Notes under the pieces: generated by a model
The model's database searches: none
Seen by the model: only the letters and a program-made list of their open reading frames with translations
What the model was told of the DNA's origin: nothing
Position numbers and translations under genes: made by a program
In this document: positions 1-5,232 of the stretch, piece by piece
How positions within the stretch are numbered: the stretch's first letter is position 1
Layout of the letters: every line of letters begins with the position of its first letter
From: Roseiflexaceae bacterium
Lineage (GTDB): Bacteria > Chloroflexota > Chloroflexia > Chloroflexales > Roseiflexaceae
Assembly: GCA_947462525.1 (NCBI GenBank)
Contig: CANHPK010000037.1
Location: forward strand, 1 to 9,464
Length of the DNA: 9,464 nucleotides
Direction of reading: 5' to 3'

Positions 1-237
1 CGCCGATACGACACCGTTGCGCCGTGCATCGGCGGACAACGACAAGACCGCATTCAACGCACCGCGCAATTTGAACGACCCCGTGTGCTGCAGGTACTCT
101 TGCTTGACCCAAATATCTGCGTCGCAGTGCGCACTCAGCCAGGGAATACGGCGGGATGGAGTCACCGTCAGGTGCGGTGCGATGCGTACTGCAGCCAGAT
201 GACTCGCAGCGGCGATTGCATGGGGTGTGACGCTCAT
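1..237 (-). CDS. Threonine dehydratase-like PLP enzyme, N-terminal fragment (cut by window edge)
   Basis: Partial gene: 79 codons read leftwards from the ATG at 237 and stay open to base 1. The stretch at residues 45-65 (WVKQEYLQHTGSFKLRGALN) is the hallmark of fold-type II PLP enzymes of the serine/threonine dehydratase family. Lys56 in SFKLRG is the residue expected to form the Schiff base with PLP. The preceding part, with a Pro-Ser-Arg-Arg-Ile-Pro-Trp-Leu segment around residues 27-34, matches the usual N-terminal substrate-loop region. Family members deaminate threonine to 2-oxobutyrate (entry to isoleucine synthesis) or serine to pyruvate, in the cytoplasm. Start choice: an AGAGGG ribosome site lies a few bases upstream and a TATAAT box sits 26 nt further up. 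The C-terminus is outside the window, so a biosynthetic form with a regulatory ACT domain cannot be told from a catabolic form. Threonine synthase or serine racemase are less likely alternatives. Confidence 0.85.
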   Translation of the reverse strand, partial: MSVTPHAIAAASHLAAVRIAPHLTVTPSRRIPWLSAHCDADIWVKQEYLQHTGSFKLRGALNAVLSLSADARRNGVVSA

Positions 238-263
238 GATGCCCTCTTTCGTTCGATTGGTTC

Positions 264-269
264 ATTATA
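264..269 (-). promoter_or_regulatory. -10 box (TATAAT) of the dehydratase gene
   Basis: Read on the minus strand this is a perfect TATAAT hexamer, 26 nt upstream of the ATG at 237. The hexamer 17 bp further upstream (287-292, ATGATG) is a poor -35 and overlaps the palindrome at 283-294. The match to the sigma-70 -10 consensus is seen in the sequence; promoter activity is inferred. Confidence 0.55.
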
Positions 270-282
270 CGGCGTGGCAGTT

Positions 283-294
283 GCATCATGATGC
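283..294. promoter_or_regulatory. 12-bp perfect palindrome, candidate operator
   Basis: GCATCATGATGC equals its own reverse complement. It occupies the -35 region of the dehydratase promoter, a typical place for a repressor or activator dimer. It lies in the 219-bp region between the divergent dehydratase and lysA genes, so it could affect either. No known regulator is assigned. Confidence 0.35.
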
Positions 295-414
295 GAAAAC
301 CATACCCGCCAGACTTTTCTCCTCCACACATAGTGCGCACCGACAACGCCCATACGCCAACCGGTGTCACAGGAAAATTCTCCAAAGGGTCACCCACTAC
401 TCAACACGCTCACC

Positions 415-420
415 TATACT
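415..420 (+). promoter_or_regulatory. Candidate -10 box (TATACT) of lysA
   Basis: TATACT, one mismatch from consensus, ends 36 nt before the chosen lysA start at 457. No convincing -35 hexamer lies 16-18 bp upstream. The same hexamer occurs upstream of three other genes in the window. If it is used, transcription would begin near 427, which excludes the upstream GTG at 364 as the lysA start. The rest of the 238-456 gap shows only the palindrome and the TATAAT box described separately. Confidence 0.4.
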
Positions 421-456
421 GTTGCCAACCAACGCGTGCTCTGCTACCATCTGCCC

Positions 457-1710
457 ATGCAACACAAACACCTCCTCATCGCTCCTGACGATATCTCCCG
501 TGCAGTTGAGCAGTACCGAACACCGTTCCATCTCTACGACGAGGCGGGTATCCGTGCGGCGGTCCGGCGCCTCAATGCGGCATTCGCATGGGCGCCGAAT
601 TTCCGCAACTATTTCGCCGTCAAAGCCACGCCGAATCCCGCCATCCTCGACATTGTCGTCAGCGAGGGGTGTGGGCTCGACTGTAGTTCGTTCACCGAGC
701 TCATCATGGCTGCGCGGATGGATTTGCGTGGCGATGCCGTCATGTTTACCTCAAATAACACGCCCGTCGACGAGTATCGGTTTGCCCGCAAACTCGATGC
801 ATGCATCAACTTCGACGACATCGGCCATCTCGACTGGTTATTGGACCAGGATGTGGCCTTACCAGAGTTGATTTCGTTCCGCTACAACCCCGGTGCCGAT
901 CGCGAAGGCAATACCATTATTGGTCGCCCGGCAGAAGCCAAGTTCGGAGCCACCCGGGCGCAACTGCATCAGGGCTATGCCGCCGCCAAAGCGCGCGGAA
1001 CAACACGCTTTGGGTTGCATACCATGGTTGCCTCCAACGAACGCAATGCGGATTATTTTGTGACCACCGCCGACATGTTGTTTGGTCTTGCGGGCGAGCT
1101 CCATGATGCCCTGGGTATTGAGTTCGAATACATCAATCTCGGCGGTGGCATCGGGATCCCGTATCGACCTGAGGACGAGGCCGTCGACATCGAGCGCATC
1201 GGCGCAGGAGTGCAACGTGCATACACCGAGCATCTGATTGCCCGCGGGATGCGTCCGCCTCGGGTAGTGCTCGAATGCGGGCGGGTCCTTACGGGGCCTG
1301 CGGGCATGCTGGTGACCACTGTTCGTCACGCCAAAAGCACCTACCGCAACTATGTCGGTGTCGACGCGTCGATGGCGGATTTGATGCGCCCCGGGATGTA
1401 CGGCGCCTACCACCACATCACCGTGCTCGGTGCTACTCCGCAGCCGGACGATGCACGCTATGACGTGGTGGGCTCGCTCTGCGAAAACAACGACAAATTC
1501 GCCATTGACCGTCCACTCCCCGCGGTTGCAAGCGGTGACATTATGGTCATCCATGATACGGGTGCACACGGCCGTGCCATGGGCTTCAACTACAATGGCA
1601 AATTGCGTTGCGGAGAGGTACTGTTACGGAGCGATGGCCGATTGCAGCTGATCCGTCGAGCCGAGTCCATCGACGACCTCTTTGCGACCTTGGTCGAGCC
1701 AGAGGCGTGA
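457..1710 (+). CDS. lysA: Diaminopimelate decarboxylase (LysA)
   Basis: 417-residue fold-type III PLP enzyme expected to decarboxylate meso-diaminopimelate to L-lysine, the last step of lysine synthesis, in the cytoplasm. Visible motifs in order: PLP lysine Lys56 in YFAVKATPNP; GLDCSSFTEL (73-82); FGLHTMVASNE with His188 (185-195); the glycine-rich phosphate-binding NLGGGIGIPY (227-236); ECGR (273-276), where most relatives have EPGR; Cys342-Glu343 in GSLCENNDKFA, which supplies active-site residues across the dimer; and DTGAHGRAMGFNYNGKL (367-383). Length is normal for the family. ATG 457 is chosen over an in-frame GTG at 364 because family homology begins just after it and a TATACT box lies between the two; no strong Shine-Dalgarno is visible. 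The gene is monocistronic, with a terminator 15 nt after its stop. The CENND form of the Cys motif and ECGR suggest a divergent LysA branch; another substrate such as ornithine, arginine or carboxynorspermidine is possible but less likely. Confidence 0.87.
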   Translation: MQHKHLLIAPDDISRAVEQYRTPFHLYDEAGIRAAVRRLNAAFAWAPNFRNYFAVKATPNPAILDIVVSEGCGLDCSSFTELIMAARMDLRGDAVMFTSNNTPVDEYRFARKLDACINFDDIGHLDWLLDQDVALPELISFRYNPGADREGNTIIGRPAEAKFGATRAQLHQGYAAAKARGTTRFGLHTMVASNERNADYFVTTADMLFGLAGELHDALGIEFEYINLGGGIGIPYRPEDEAVDIERIGAGVQRAYTEHLIARGMRPPRVVLECGRVLTGPAGMLVTTVRHAKSTYRNYVGVDASMADLMRPGMYGAYHHITVLGATPQPDDARYDVVGSLCENNDKFAIDRPLPAVASGDIMVIHDTGAHGRAMGFNYNGKLRCGEVLLRSDGRLQLIRRAESIDDLFATLVEPEA

Positions 1711-1724
1711 TTCGCACAGAACAT

Positions 1725-1756
1725 CGCCCGCTGCTTCCATGCAGCGGGCGGTTTTT
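1725..1756 (+). terminator. Intrinsic terminator of lysA
   Basis: Perfect 10-bp GC-rich stem (CGCCCGCTGC paired with GCAGCGGGCG), 6-nt loop TTCCAT, then GTTTTT. It starts 15 nt after the lysA stop and sits between convergent genes. On the minus strand the hairpin is not followed by a T-run, so it should act mainly on lysA. Confidence 0.9.
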
Positions 1757-1770
1757 GCTGAGTTGAACAG

Positions 1771-2535
1771 TTATTGTTGCATCCAGGCGATGATTGCGTC
1801 GTTGAACGCTTTGGGTTGTTCGATGTTGCTCAGGTGCCCACAGTCTTGCAGTATCACAGTTTGGCAGTTGGGCAGTTCTTTGGCCAGCGCAATGCTTTCG
1901 TGGACGGGCATGATGGGGTCATCGGTCGCCCCTACAACCAATGTGGGTATGGTCATTTGGGGCAGCAGACTGCGCGCGTCGGGTCGGTCGCGGATCATTT
2001 CGAGCGCGTTGGCGAGTGTTTCGGCAGGTGCTTCGGTGGCCAGGGTGTGGACATAGCGGCGGATGCCTGGGCCGACATGGGTCGACAACAACCGCGGTAG
2101 CATCATCTCTGCAATTGCCTCGACGCCGTCGCTCCGGGCTATTGCTGCATTGCGGGTACGGGCCGCGCGTGTGGCGTCGTCATCGGCACTCGCCCGTGCA
2201 TTGCAGAGTGCGATGCGGTTGAAGCGTTGTGGAGCCAATCGGTACATTGCCAGGGCAACGTATGTGCCCATCGAGCAGCCGGCGAGTGCGACGTCGTCGA
2301 GGTCGAGTTGGTCGAGGATGTCGATGATGCCGTGCGCGACCTGTTCGATTGCCGGCACGACCGAATCAAGCGGCTCCCAATGCGATCGGCCAAACCCAGC
2401 GTAATCTACCGCGATGATTTGATAGCGGTGACCGAGGACGGCTATTTGTGGCTCCCACATCCGATGATGGAGCGGGAACGCGTGGAGCAATACAAGCGGG
2501 GCGCCTTCGCCGTAGAGGTGATATGCAGCGGCCAT
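1771..2535 (-). CDS. Alpha/beta hydrolase, PcaD/3-oxoadipate enol-lactonase-like
   Basis: 254-residue cytoplasmic alpha/beta hydrolase; no signal peptide or membrane segment. Features in order: strand and oxyanion loop with LVLLHAFPLHHRMW (14-27); VDYAGFGRS (43-51); nucleophile elbow GCSMG with Ser88 as likely catalytic serine; a helical cap around residues 120-190 rich in Ala and Arg; acid Asp206 in GATDDPIMP; catalytic His234 in CGHLSNIEQP. The triad is complete, so the enzyme should be active. The overall form resembles 3-oxoadipate enol-lactonases and related esterases or C-C hydrolases, but no aromatic-degradation genes lie nearby and the substrate cannot be named. The start at 2535 is firm: GAGGAGGA lies 3 nt upstream. 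The gene converges on lysA and diverges from the response regulator across 157 bp. Confidence 0.85.
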   Translation of the reverse strand: MAAAYHLYGEGAPLVLLHAFPLHHRMWEPQIAVLGHRYQIIAVDYAGFGRSHWEPLDSVVPAIEQVAHGIIDILDQLDLDDVALAGCSMGTYVALAMYRLAPQRFNRIALCNARASADDDATRAARTRNAAIARSDGVEAIAEMMLPRLLSTHVGPGIRRYVHTLATEAPAETLANALEMIRDRPDARSLLPQMTIPTLVVGATDDPIMPVHESIALAKELPNCQTVILQDCGHLSNIEQPKAFNDAIIAWMQQ

Positions 2536-2600
2536 TCGTCCTCCTCATGCTGTCGCCTTCAGCGTACCATAGCCTGAGGGTCTCTTAGCTGCACTCGCGG

Positions 2601-2606
2601 TATACT
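2601..2606 (+). promoter_or_regulatory. Candidate -10 box (TATACT) of the response regulator gene
   Basis: Same hexamer as upstream of three other genes here. It would give a leader of about 80 nt before the ATG at 2693, longer than for the others. No good -35 is visible. A TTGACG at 2621-2626 could be a -35 instead, but no convincing -10 follows at 16-18 bp. Confidence 0.3.
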
Positions 2607-2682
2607 CAGTTTGTGCCCGGTTGACGGTGTTTCGCTGATTATGGAACAAAATCGCCGCCGCGGTCGTCTCTCCTCTATACAT

Positions 2683-2687
2683 GGAGG
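2683..2687 (+). promoter_or_regulatory. Ribosome binding site that fixes the response regulator start
   Basis: GGAGG with a 5-nt spacer to the ATG at 2693. An in-frame ATG at 2681 would place this site after its own start codon, so the shorter protein starting MSQQRILVVEDE is preferred. Confidence 0.8.
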
Positions 2688-2692
2688 TTTGC

Positions 2693-3391
2693 ATGTCACA
2701 ACAACGCATTTTGGTCGTCGAAGACGAAGCCGAGATTGCTGGGTATTTGCGCAGAGGATTGAGCTTCGAAGGCTATGCGGTCGAAACCGCAGCAGACGGA
2801 CAAGCAGCGCTGATTGCAGCGCGCGAACGACCACCCGATGTCATTGTCCTGGATGTCATGCTCCCCAAAATAGATGGCTTCGAAGTCGCCAAGCGCATCC
2901 GCACTGCATCGGATGTGCCGATTATCATGTTGACGGCACGCGATGCGGTACCGGATCGGGTGCAAGGACTCGAAGTCGGCGCAGACGATTACCTCGTCAA
3001 GCCGTTTGCCTTCGAAGAACTCTTGGCCCGTGTGAAGGCACAACTCCGCCGCGTCCATGGCCGCAATACGGGGAATGTGTTGCGCTACGGGTCACTCCAA
3101 ATGGATGTGTCGGCGCACGAAACGACCATCGGCAGCCGTCGGGTCGAATTAACTGCCAAAGAGTACGAGTTACTCGAGTTGTTTATCCGACATCCACAGC
3201 AAGTACTCACCCGCGACATCATCTATGATCGGGTGTGGGGATATGACTTTGGTGGCGAAAGCAACATCATCGAAGTCTATGTGCGCTATCTGCGTCAAAA
3301 ACTCGAAGCAAATGGCGAAGCACGGCTGATTCATACCGTCCGTGGTGTAGGCTACATCTTGCGCGAAGACCAGGATCACGAGCCGTCCTGA
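2693..3391 (+). CDS. OmpR/PhoB-family response regulator (orphan)
   Basis: 232-residue two-domain transcription regulator. Receiver domain, residues 4-118: acidic pair Glu10/Asp11, phospho-acceptor Asp54 in VIVLDVMLPKIDGFE, switch Thr81 in MLTARD, Tyr100 and Lys103 in DDYLVKPF. All key residues are present, so it should be phosphorylated by a histidine kinase. Winged-helix DNA-binding domain, about 130-225: ELTAKEYELLELF (152-164), recognition helix around 189-205, and the C-terminal hairpin HTVRGVGYILR (214-224). Length is typical for the family. The gene is preceded by GGAGG and followed by an intrinsic terminator, and no kinase lies in the window: the next gene is convergent. The sequence is closest in style to the MprA/PhoP/RegX-like actinobacterial and Chloroflexota regulators. 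A role in phosphate control is possible given the pst operon 1.8 kb downstream, but nothing in the protein shows it. Confidence 0.93.
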   Translation: MSQQRILVVEDEAEIAGYLRRGLSFEGYAVETAADGQAALIAARERPPDVIVLDVMLPKIDGFEVAKRIRTASDVPIIMLTARDAVPDRVQGLEVGADDYLVKPFAFEELLARVKAQLRRVHGRNTGNVLRYGSLQMDVSAHETTIGSRRVELTAKEYELLELFIRHPQQVLTRDIIYDRVWGYDFGGESNIIEVYVRYLRQKLEANGEARLIHTVRGVGYILREDQDHEPS

Positions 3392-3399
3392 GGCCGACG

Positions 3400-3858
3400 C
3401 TACTGTTCTTTTGTGCGGCGCTGCAGCAATGCAGCGCTTTTTCTTTGCACCCACAAGGGTGGTACGCCATAAAACGCCCGCTCTGCGTCCGATATGTCGG
3501 GCTCGATGGGGTCAACGGTCCAGACGTTGTGATGCCGCAGAAACTGCGTCCCAAAACGCTGTGGCAACCCTTTGGCAATCAGCCAGCGGTCCCAACAGGC
3601 AGCGACAATAGACCATGCACGGCCTTCACCGCGGTGTGCTGCGGTCCGTGCAAAATACAAGGCTGTGGCGAATTCGTCCACAGAGAGCCCGTGCATCAAT
3701 ACGACTGCTGCATAGTAGAAGTCCGCGGCGGATTGCAACCCACCGGCCACTGCAATATCGCACACCCTGCCGCAACGAATCTGGCGACGTTCCACTTCGT
3801 CGTCGCCGAGTTGCTCATCACCGAGGCGTTCGAGTTCTGCCGAGTACGAATCGTCCAT
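3400..3858 (-). CDS. Small uncharacterised protein, DUF6624-like
   Basis: 152 residues, no signal peptide or membrane segment. The N-terminus (1-30) is acidic and polar; the middle (40-95) looks like paired amphipathic helices; then comes DRWLIAKGLPQRFGTQFL (90-107). The Asp-Arg, Gly-x-Pro-Gln and Phe-Gly-Thr-Gln pattern recalls DUF6624, whose members carry DR...G.pQ.YGTQ; this is from memory and is a tentative assignment. Function is unknown. The segment DPIEPDISDAERAFYGVPPL (116-135) follows, as in that family, and the tail is basic. It lies 56 nt downstream of the two-domain NAD-related gene on the same strand and may be co-transcribed with it, but a TATACT box in the gap suggests its own promoter. 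Its last 16 codons overlap the convergent regulator's terminator. The ribosome site (GTAGGG) is weak. Confidence 0.75.
   Translation of the reverse strand: MDDSYSAELERLGDEQLGDDEVERRQIRCGRVCDIAVAGGLQSAADFYYAAVVLMHGLSVDEFATALYFARTAAHRGEGRAWSIVAACWDRWLIAKGLPQRFGTQFLRHHNVWTVDPIEPDISDAERAFYGVPPLWVQRKSAALLQRRTKEQ
3418..3446 (+). terminator. Intrinsic terminator of the response regulator, inside the convergent CDS
   Basis: Perfect 8-bp stem (GCGCTGCA paired with TGCAGCGC), GNRA-type GCAA tetraloop, then TTTTTCTTT. It begins 26 nt after the regulator stop and lies wholly within the coding sequence of the gene at 3400-3858, encoding part of that protein's C-terminal tail. Confidence 0.88.
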
Positions 3859-3885
3859 GCGCCCTACTTTGTGTACATTGGCTGA

Positions 3886-3891
3886 AGTATA
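3886..3891 (-). promoter_or_regulatory. Candidate -10 box (TATACT) of the DUF6624-like gene
   Basis: Minus-strand TATACT, 27 nt upstream of the ATG at 3858, in the 56-nt gap after the two-domain gene. The -35 position (CCCCAC) does not match consensus. It suggests that the small gene can be transcribed independently. Confidence 0.4.
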
Positions 3892-3914
3892 CCCAAAACG
3901 TGGGACGTGTGGGG

Positions 3915-5054
3915 CTATGATTCGCCCAAGCGTTGCAGCCCAGCCCGAATACTCGACGACGAAATGTCACGGCGGAATCGCTCTTCATCGAACAACACAA
4001 ATAATGATCTACAGGATTCGGGGATGTCTGCAAGACGGAGCTGCCGAAATGTTCCTGTCGCGTCCGTACGACCGACAACAAGAAACCGACACCCATGCTG
4101 GGCAATGTCGCGGAGCGCTGCGTCTACCCCGCCTGCGCCGTAGTATTTTGGGTCGAGCAAGCGCACTGCGGTGTCGTAGCCGAGCACAAATGTCGAATCT
4201 GGGAAGAGCGCTGCTTTGTCGATAAAGCGGGGCGCACGAGTGAGTACGAGTCGTGGTTCACCGACGAATTGTTGACTCCGTTGCAGGATGGTCGTGTACG
4301 GCAGCGCGGGCTTGTCTGCGTTTACCACACTCAATTCGTAGTACCCCGGTTGTCCGGTGGATGCAAGCGCCGCCGCAAGTAATGTGCGATGCCCCTCGTG
4401 TACCGGGTTATACGAGCCAGACAGGAGTGTCACACCGCGTAATGCCACCGGTTCATAGGTCAGATCACCGGCGTACTGCACACACGGGTATGTGCCTGTC
4501 AAAAACGCCGTCAGGATATCGGTGTGTGCATCCGACTCGACATGTAGCTGTTCTTCGGGTTGCAGCATAAGCGCTGGCTCGTTGGGGATACCACGGGCAT
4601 AAGCAAGTGCGCGCAAAATGAGTGCACTTACGAGCTCTTCTTCTGCGATGCGGTCACGCAACCCCTTCGTCAGGGTAACGCCGTAGGTCGTCACACCGTG
4701 TTGGTTTGCAAGTGCAATCCAACAGCCGTGGTTGCCCCGTTTGGTGCGGTCGGTCGCGATGGTCGCAGTGCAGCCGACGCCATTGTGTGCTGGCCCCGGG
4801 CGGAGGTCGCAGGCGCGGCGATAGGCAGCCCAAGCCATGGCGACAGCGGTATCGCGGCTGACGAACTGTTCTGGCAGGCGGCCAAGCAGTGTGTGCATCG
4901 ACTCGGGCGCGTAGCGATCTGTCGCCTCAAGGATGGTGCGTGACGAGCCTGCCACCGTATGGAGCTGCCACAGCGCGGCACTTCCGGCACCGGCGTATTC
5001 AATCACTGTGGGGATAGAAGTCTCGTGGATGCGGCTAATTAAGTCAGTATGCAT
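3915..5054 (-). CDS. Two-domain protein: CinA-C (NMN deamidase-like) fused to NadD/NMNAT-like nucleotidyltransferase
   Basis: 379 residues from the ATG at 5054. The N-terminal half (about 1-145) resembles the CinA C-terminal/PncC domain, whose characterised members deamidate nicotinamide mononucleotide to nicotinate mononucleotide: a Gly/Ala-rich AGAGSAALWQL helix (21-31), GSS (36-38) followed by TILEATDRY, and VGCTATIATDRTKRG (93-107). The C-terminal half (about 208-375) is a HIGH-type nucleotidyltransferase: GSYNPVHEGH (213-222) with both histidines, FVLGYDTAVRLLDPKYY (289-305), and ISSSSIR (364-370) equivalent to the ISSTxIR motif that binds ATP phosphates. Together the domains could make and then adenylylate a pyridine mononucleotide in NAD salvage. 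The canonical Ser-Cys-Thr-Gly-Gly of CinA is altered, so deamidase activity is uncertain. An in-frame ATG at 5117 would give 400 residues, but the extended -10 box at 5087-5092 lies inside that extension and the extra residues are not domain-like. The ribosome site is weak. The gene is divergent from pstS. Confidence 0.8.
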   Translation of the reverse strand: MHTDLISRIHETSIPTVIEYAGAGSAALWQLHTVAGSSRTILEATDRYAPESMHTLLGRLPEQFVSRDTAVAMAWAAYRRACDLRPGPAHNGVGCTATIATDRTKRGNHGCWIALANQHGVTTYGVTLTKGLRDRIAEEELVSALILRALAYARGIPNEPALMLQPEEQLHVESDAHTDILTAFLTGTYPCVQYAGDLTYEPVALRGVTLLSGSYNPVHEGHRTLLAAALASTGQPGYYELSVVNADKPALPYTTILQRSQQFVGEPRLVLTRAPRFIDKAALFPDSTFVLGYDTAVRLLDPKYYGAGGVDAALRDIAQHGCRFLVVGRTDATGTFRQLRLADIPESCRSLFVLFDEERFRRDISSSSIRAGLQRLGES

Positions 5055-5086
5055 GATGTCCAACGTGGTTGTGAGATGTTGCGGGC

Positions 5087-5092
5087 AGTATA
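5087..5092 (-). promoter_or_regulatory. Extended -10 promoter (TGCTATACT) of the two-domain NAD-related gene
   Basis: On the minus strand TATACT is preceded by TGC, giving the TGn extension that can replace a -35. It ends 32 nt before the ATG at 5054. The position where a -35 would lie (5110-5115) coincides with the left copy of the PHO-box-like repeat. Confidence 0.45.
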
Positions 5093-5110
5093 GCAGTTTG
5101 CAATCGACTG

Positions 5111-5138
5111 ATGACATCCGCTTAACAAAAAATTAACT
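5111..5138 (+). promoter_or_regulatory. PHO-box-like direct repeats in the pstS/fusion-gene divergent region
   Basis: TTAACA (5122-5127) and TTAACT (5133-5138) are separated by five A residues, an 11-bp period. A weaker copy, ATGACA (5111-5116), lies exactly 11 bp upstream. Direct TTAACA-type repeats at 11-bp spacing are the binding pattern of the Bacillus PhoP regulator, and an OmpR-family dimer reads such tandem sites. The position, about 95 nt upstream of the pstS ATG, is where phosphate control would be expected. A GATAAC (5154-5159) may serve as the pstS -10. The assignment is by pattern only; the regulator in this organism is not known. Confidence 0.5.
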
Positions 5139-5220
5139 CAATGCCTGCCCCGTGATAACAGTGGCTAGGTACCATACGAGTGTCCGAATCTCCTGTACGT
5201 GTGTTATTCATGTCAGAGCG

Positions 5221-5226
5221 AAAGGG
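5221..5226 (+). promoter_or_regulatory. Ribosome binding site that fixes the pstS start
   Basis: AAAGGG with a 6-nt spacer to ATG 5233. The reading frame is open back to a GTG at 5152, but only the 5233 start puts a positively charged n-region and signal peptide at the very N-terminus. Confidence 0.7.
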
Positions 5227-5232
5227 TACCAG

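Noticed and set aside
364..456. N-terminal extension of lysA from a GTG
   Set aside because: The extra 31 residues are not family-like and a TATACT box lies within them.
227..871. 214-codon plus-strand frame overlapping the dehydratase/lysA gap and the start of lysA
   Set aside because: It is out of frame with lysA, rich in Ser/Arg/Thr as shadow frames are, and has no domain.
859..1569. 236-codon open frame on the minus strand opposite lysA
   Set aside because: It lies wholly inside a gene with clear family motifs, has no ribosome site and shows no recognisable domain; it is a shadow of the coding strand.
1725..1750. Bidirectional terminator also serving the alpha/beta hydrolase
   Set aside because: On the minus strand the hairpin is followed by ATGTTCTGTG, not a T-run, so only weak action on that gene can be argued.
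5055..5117. N-terminal extension of the two-domain NAD-related protein
   Set aside because: It would contain the extended -10 promoter box; the extra 21 residues show no domain similarity.
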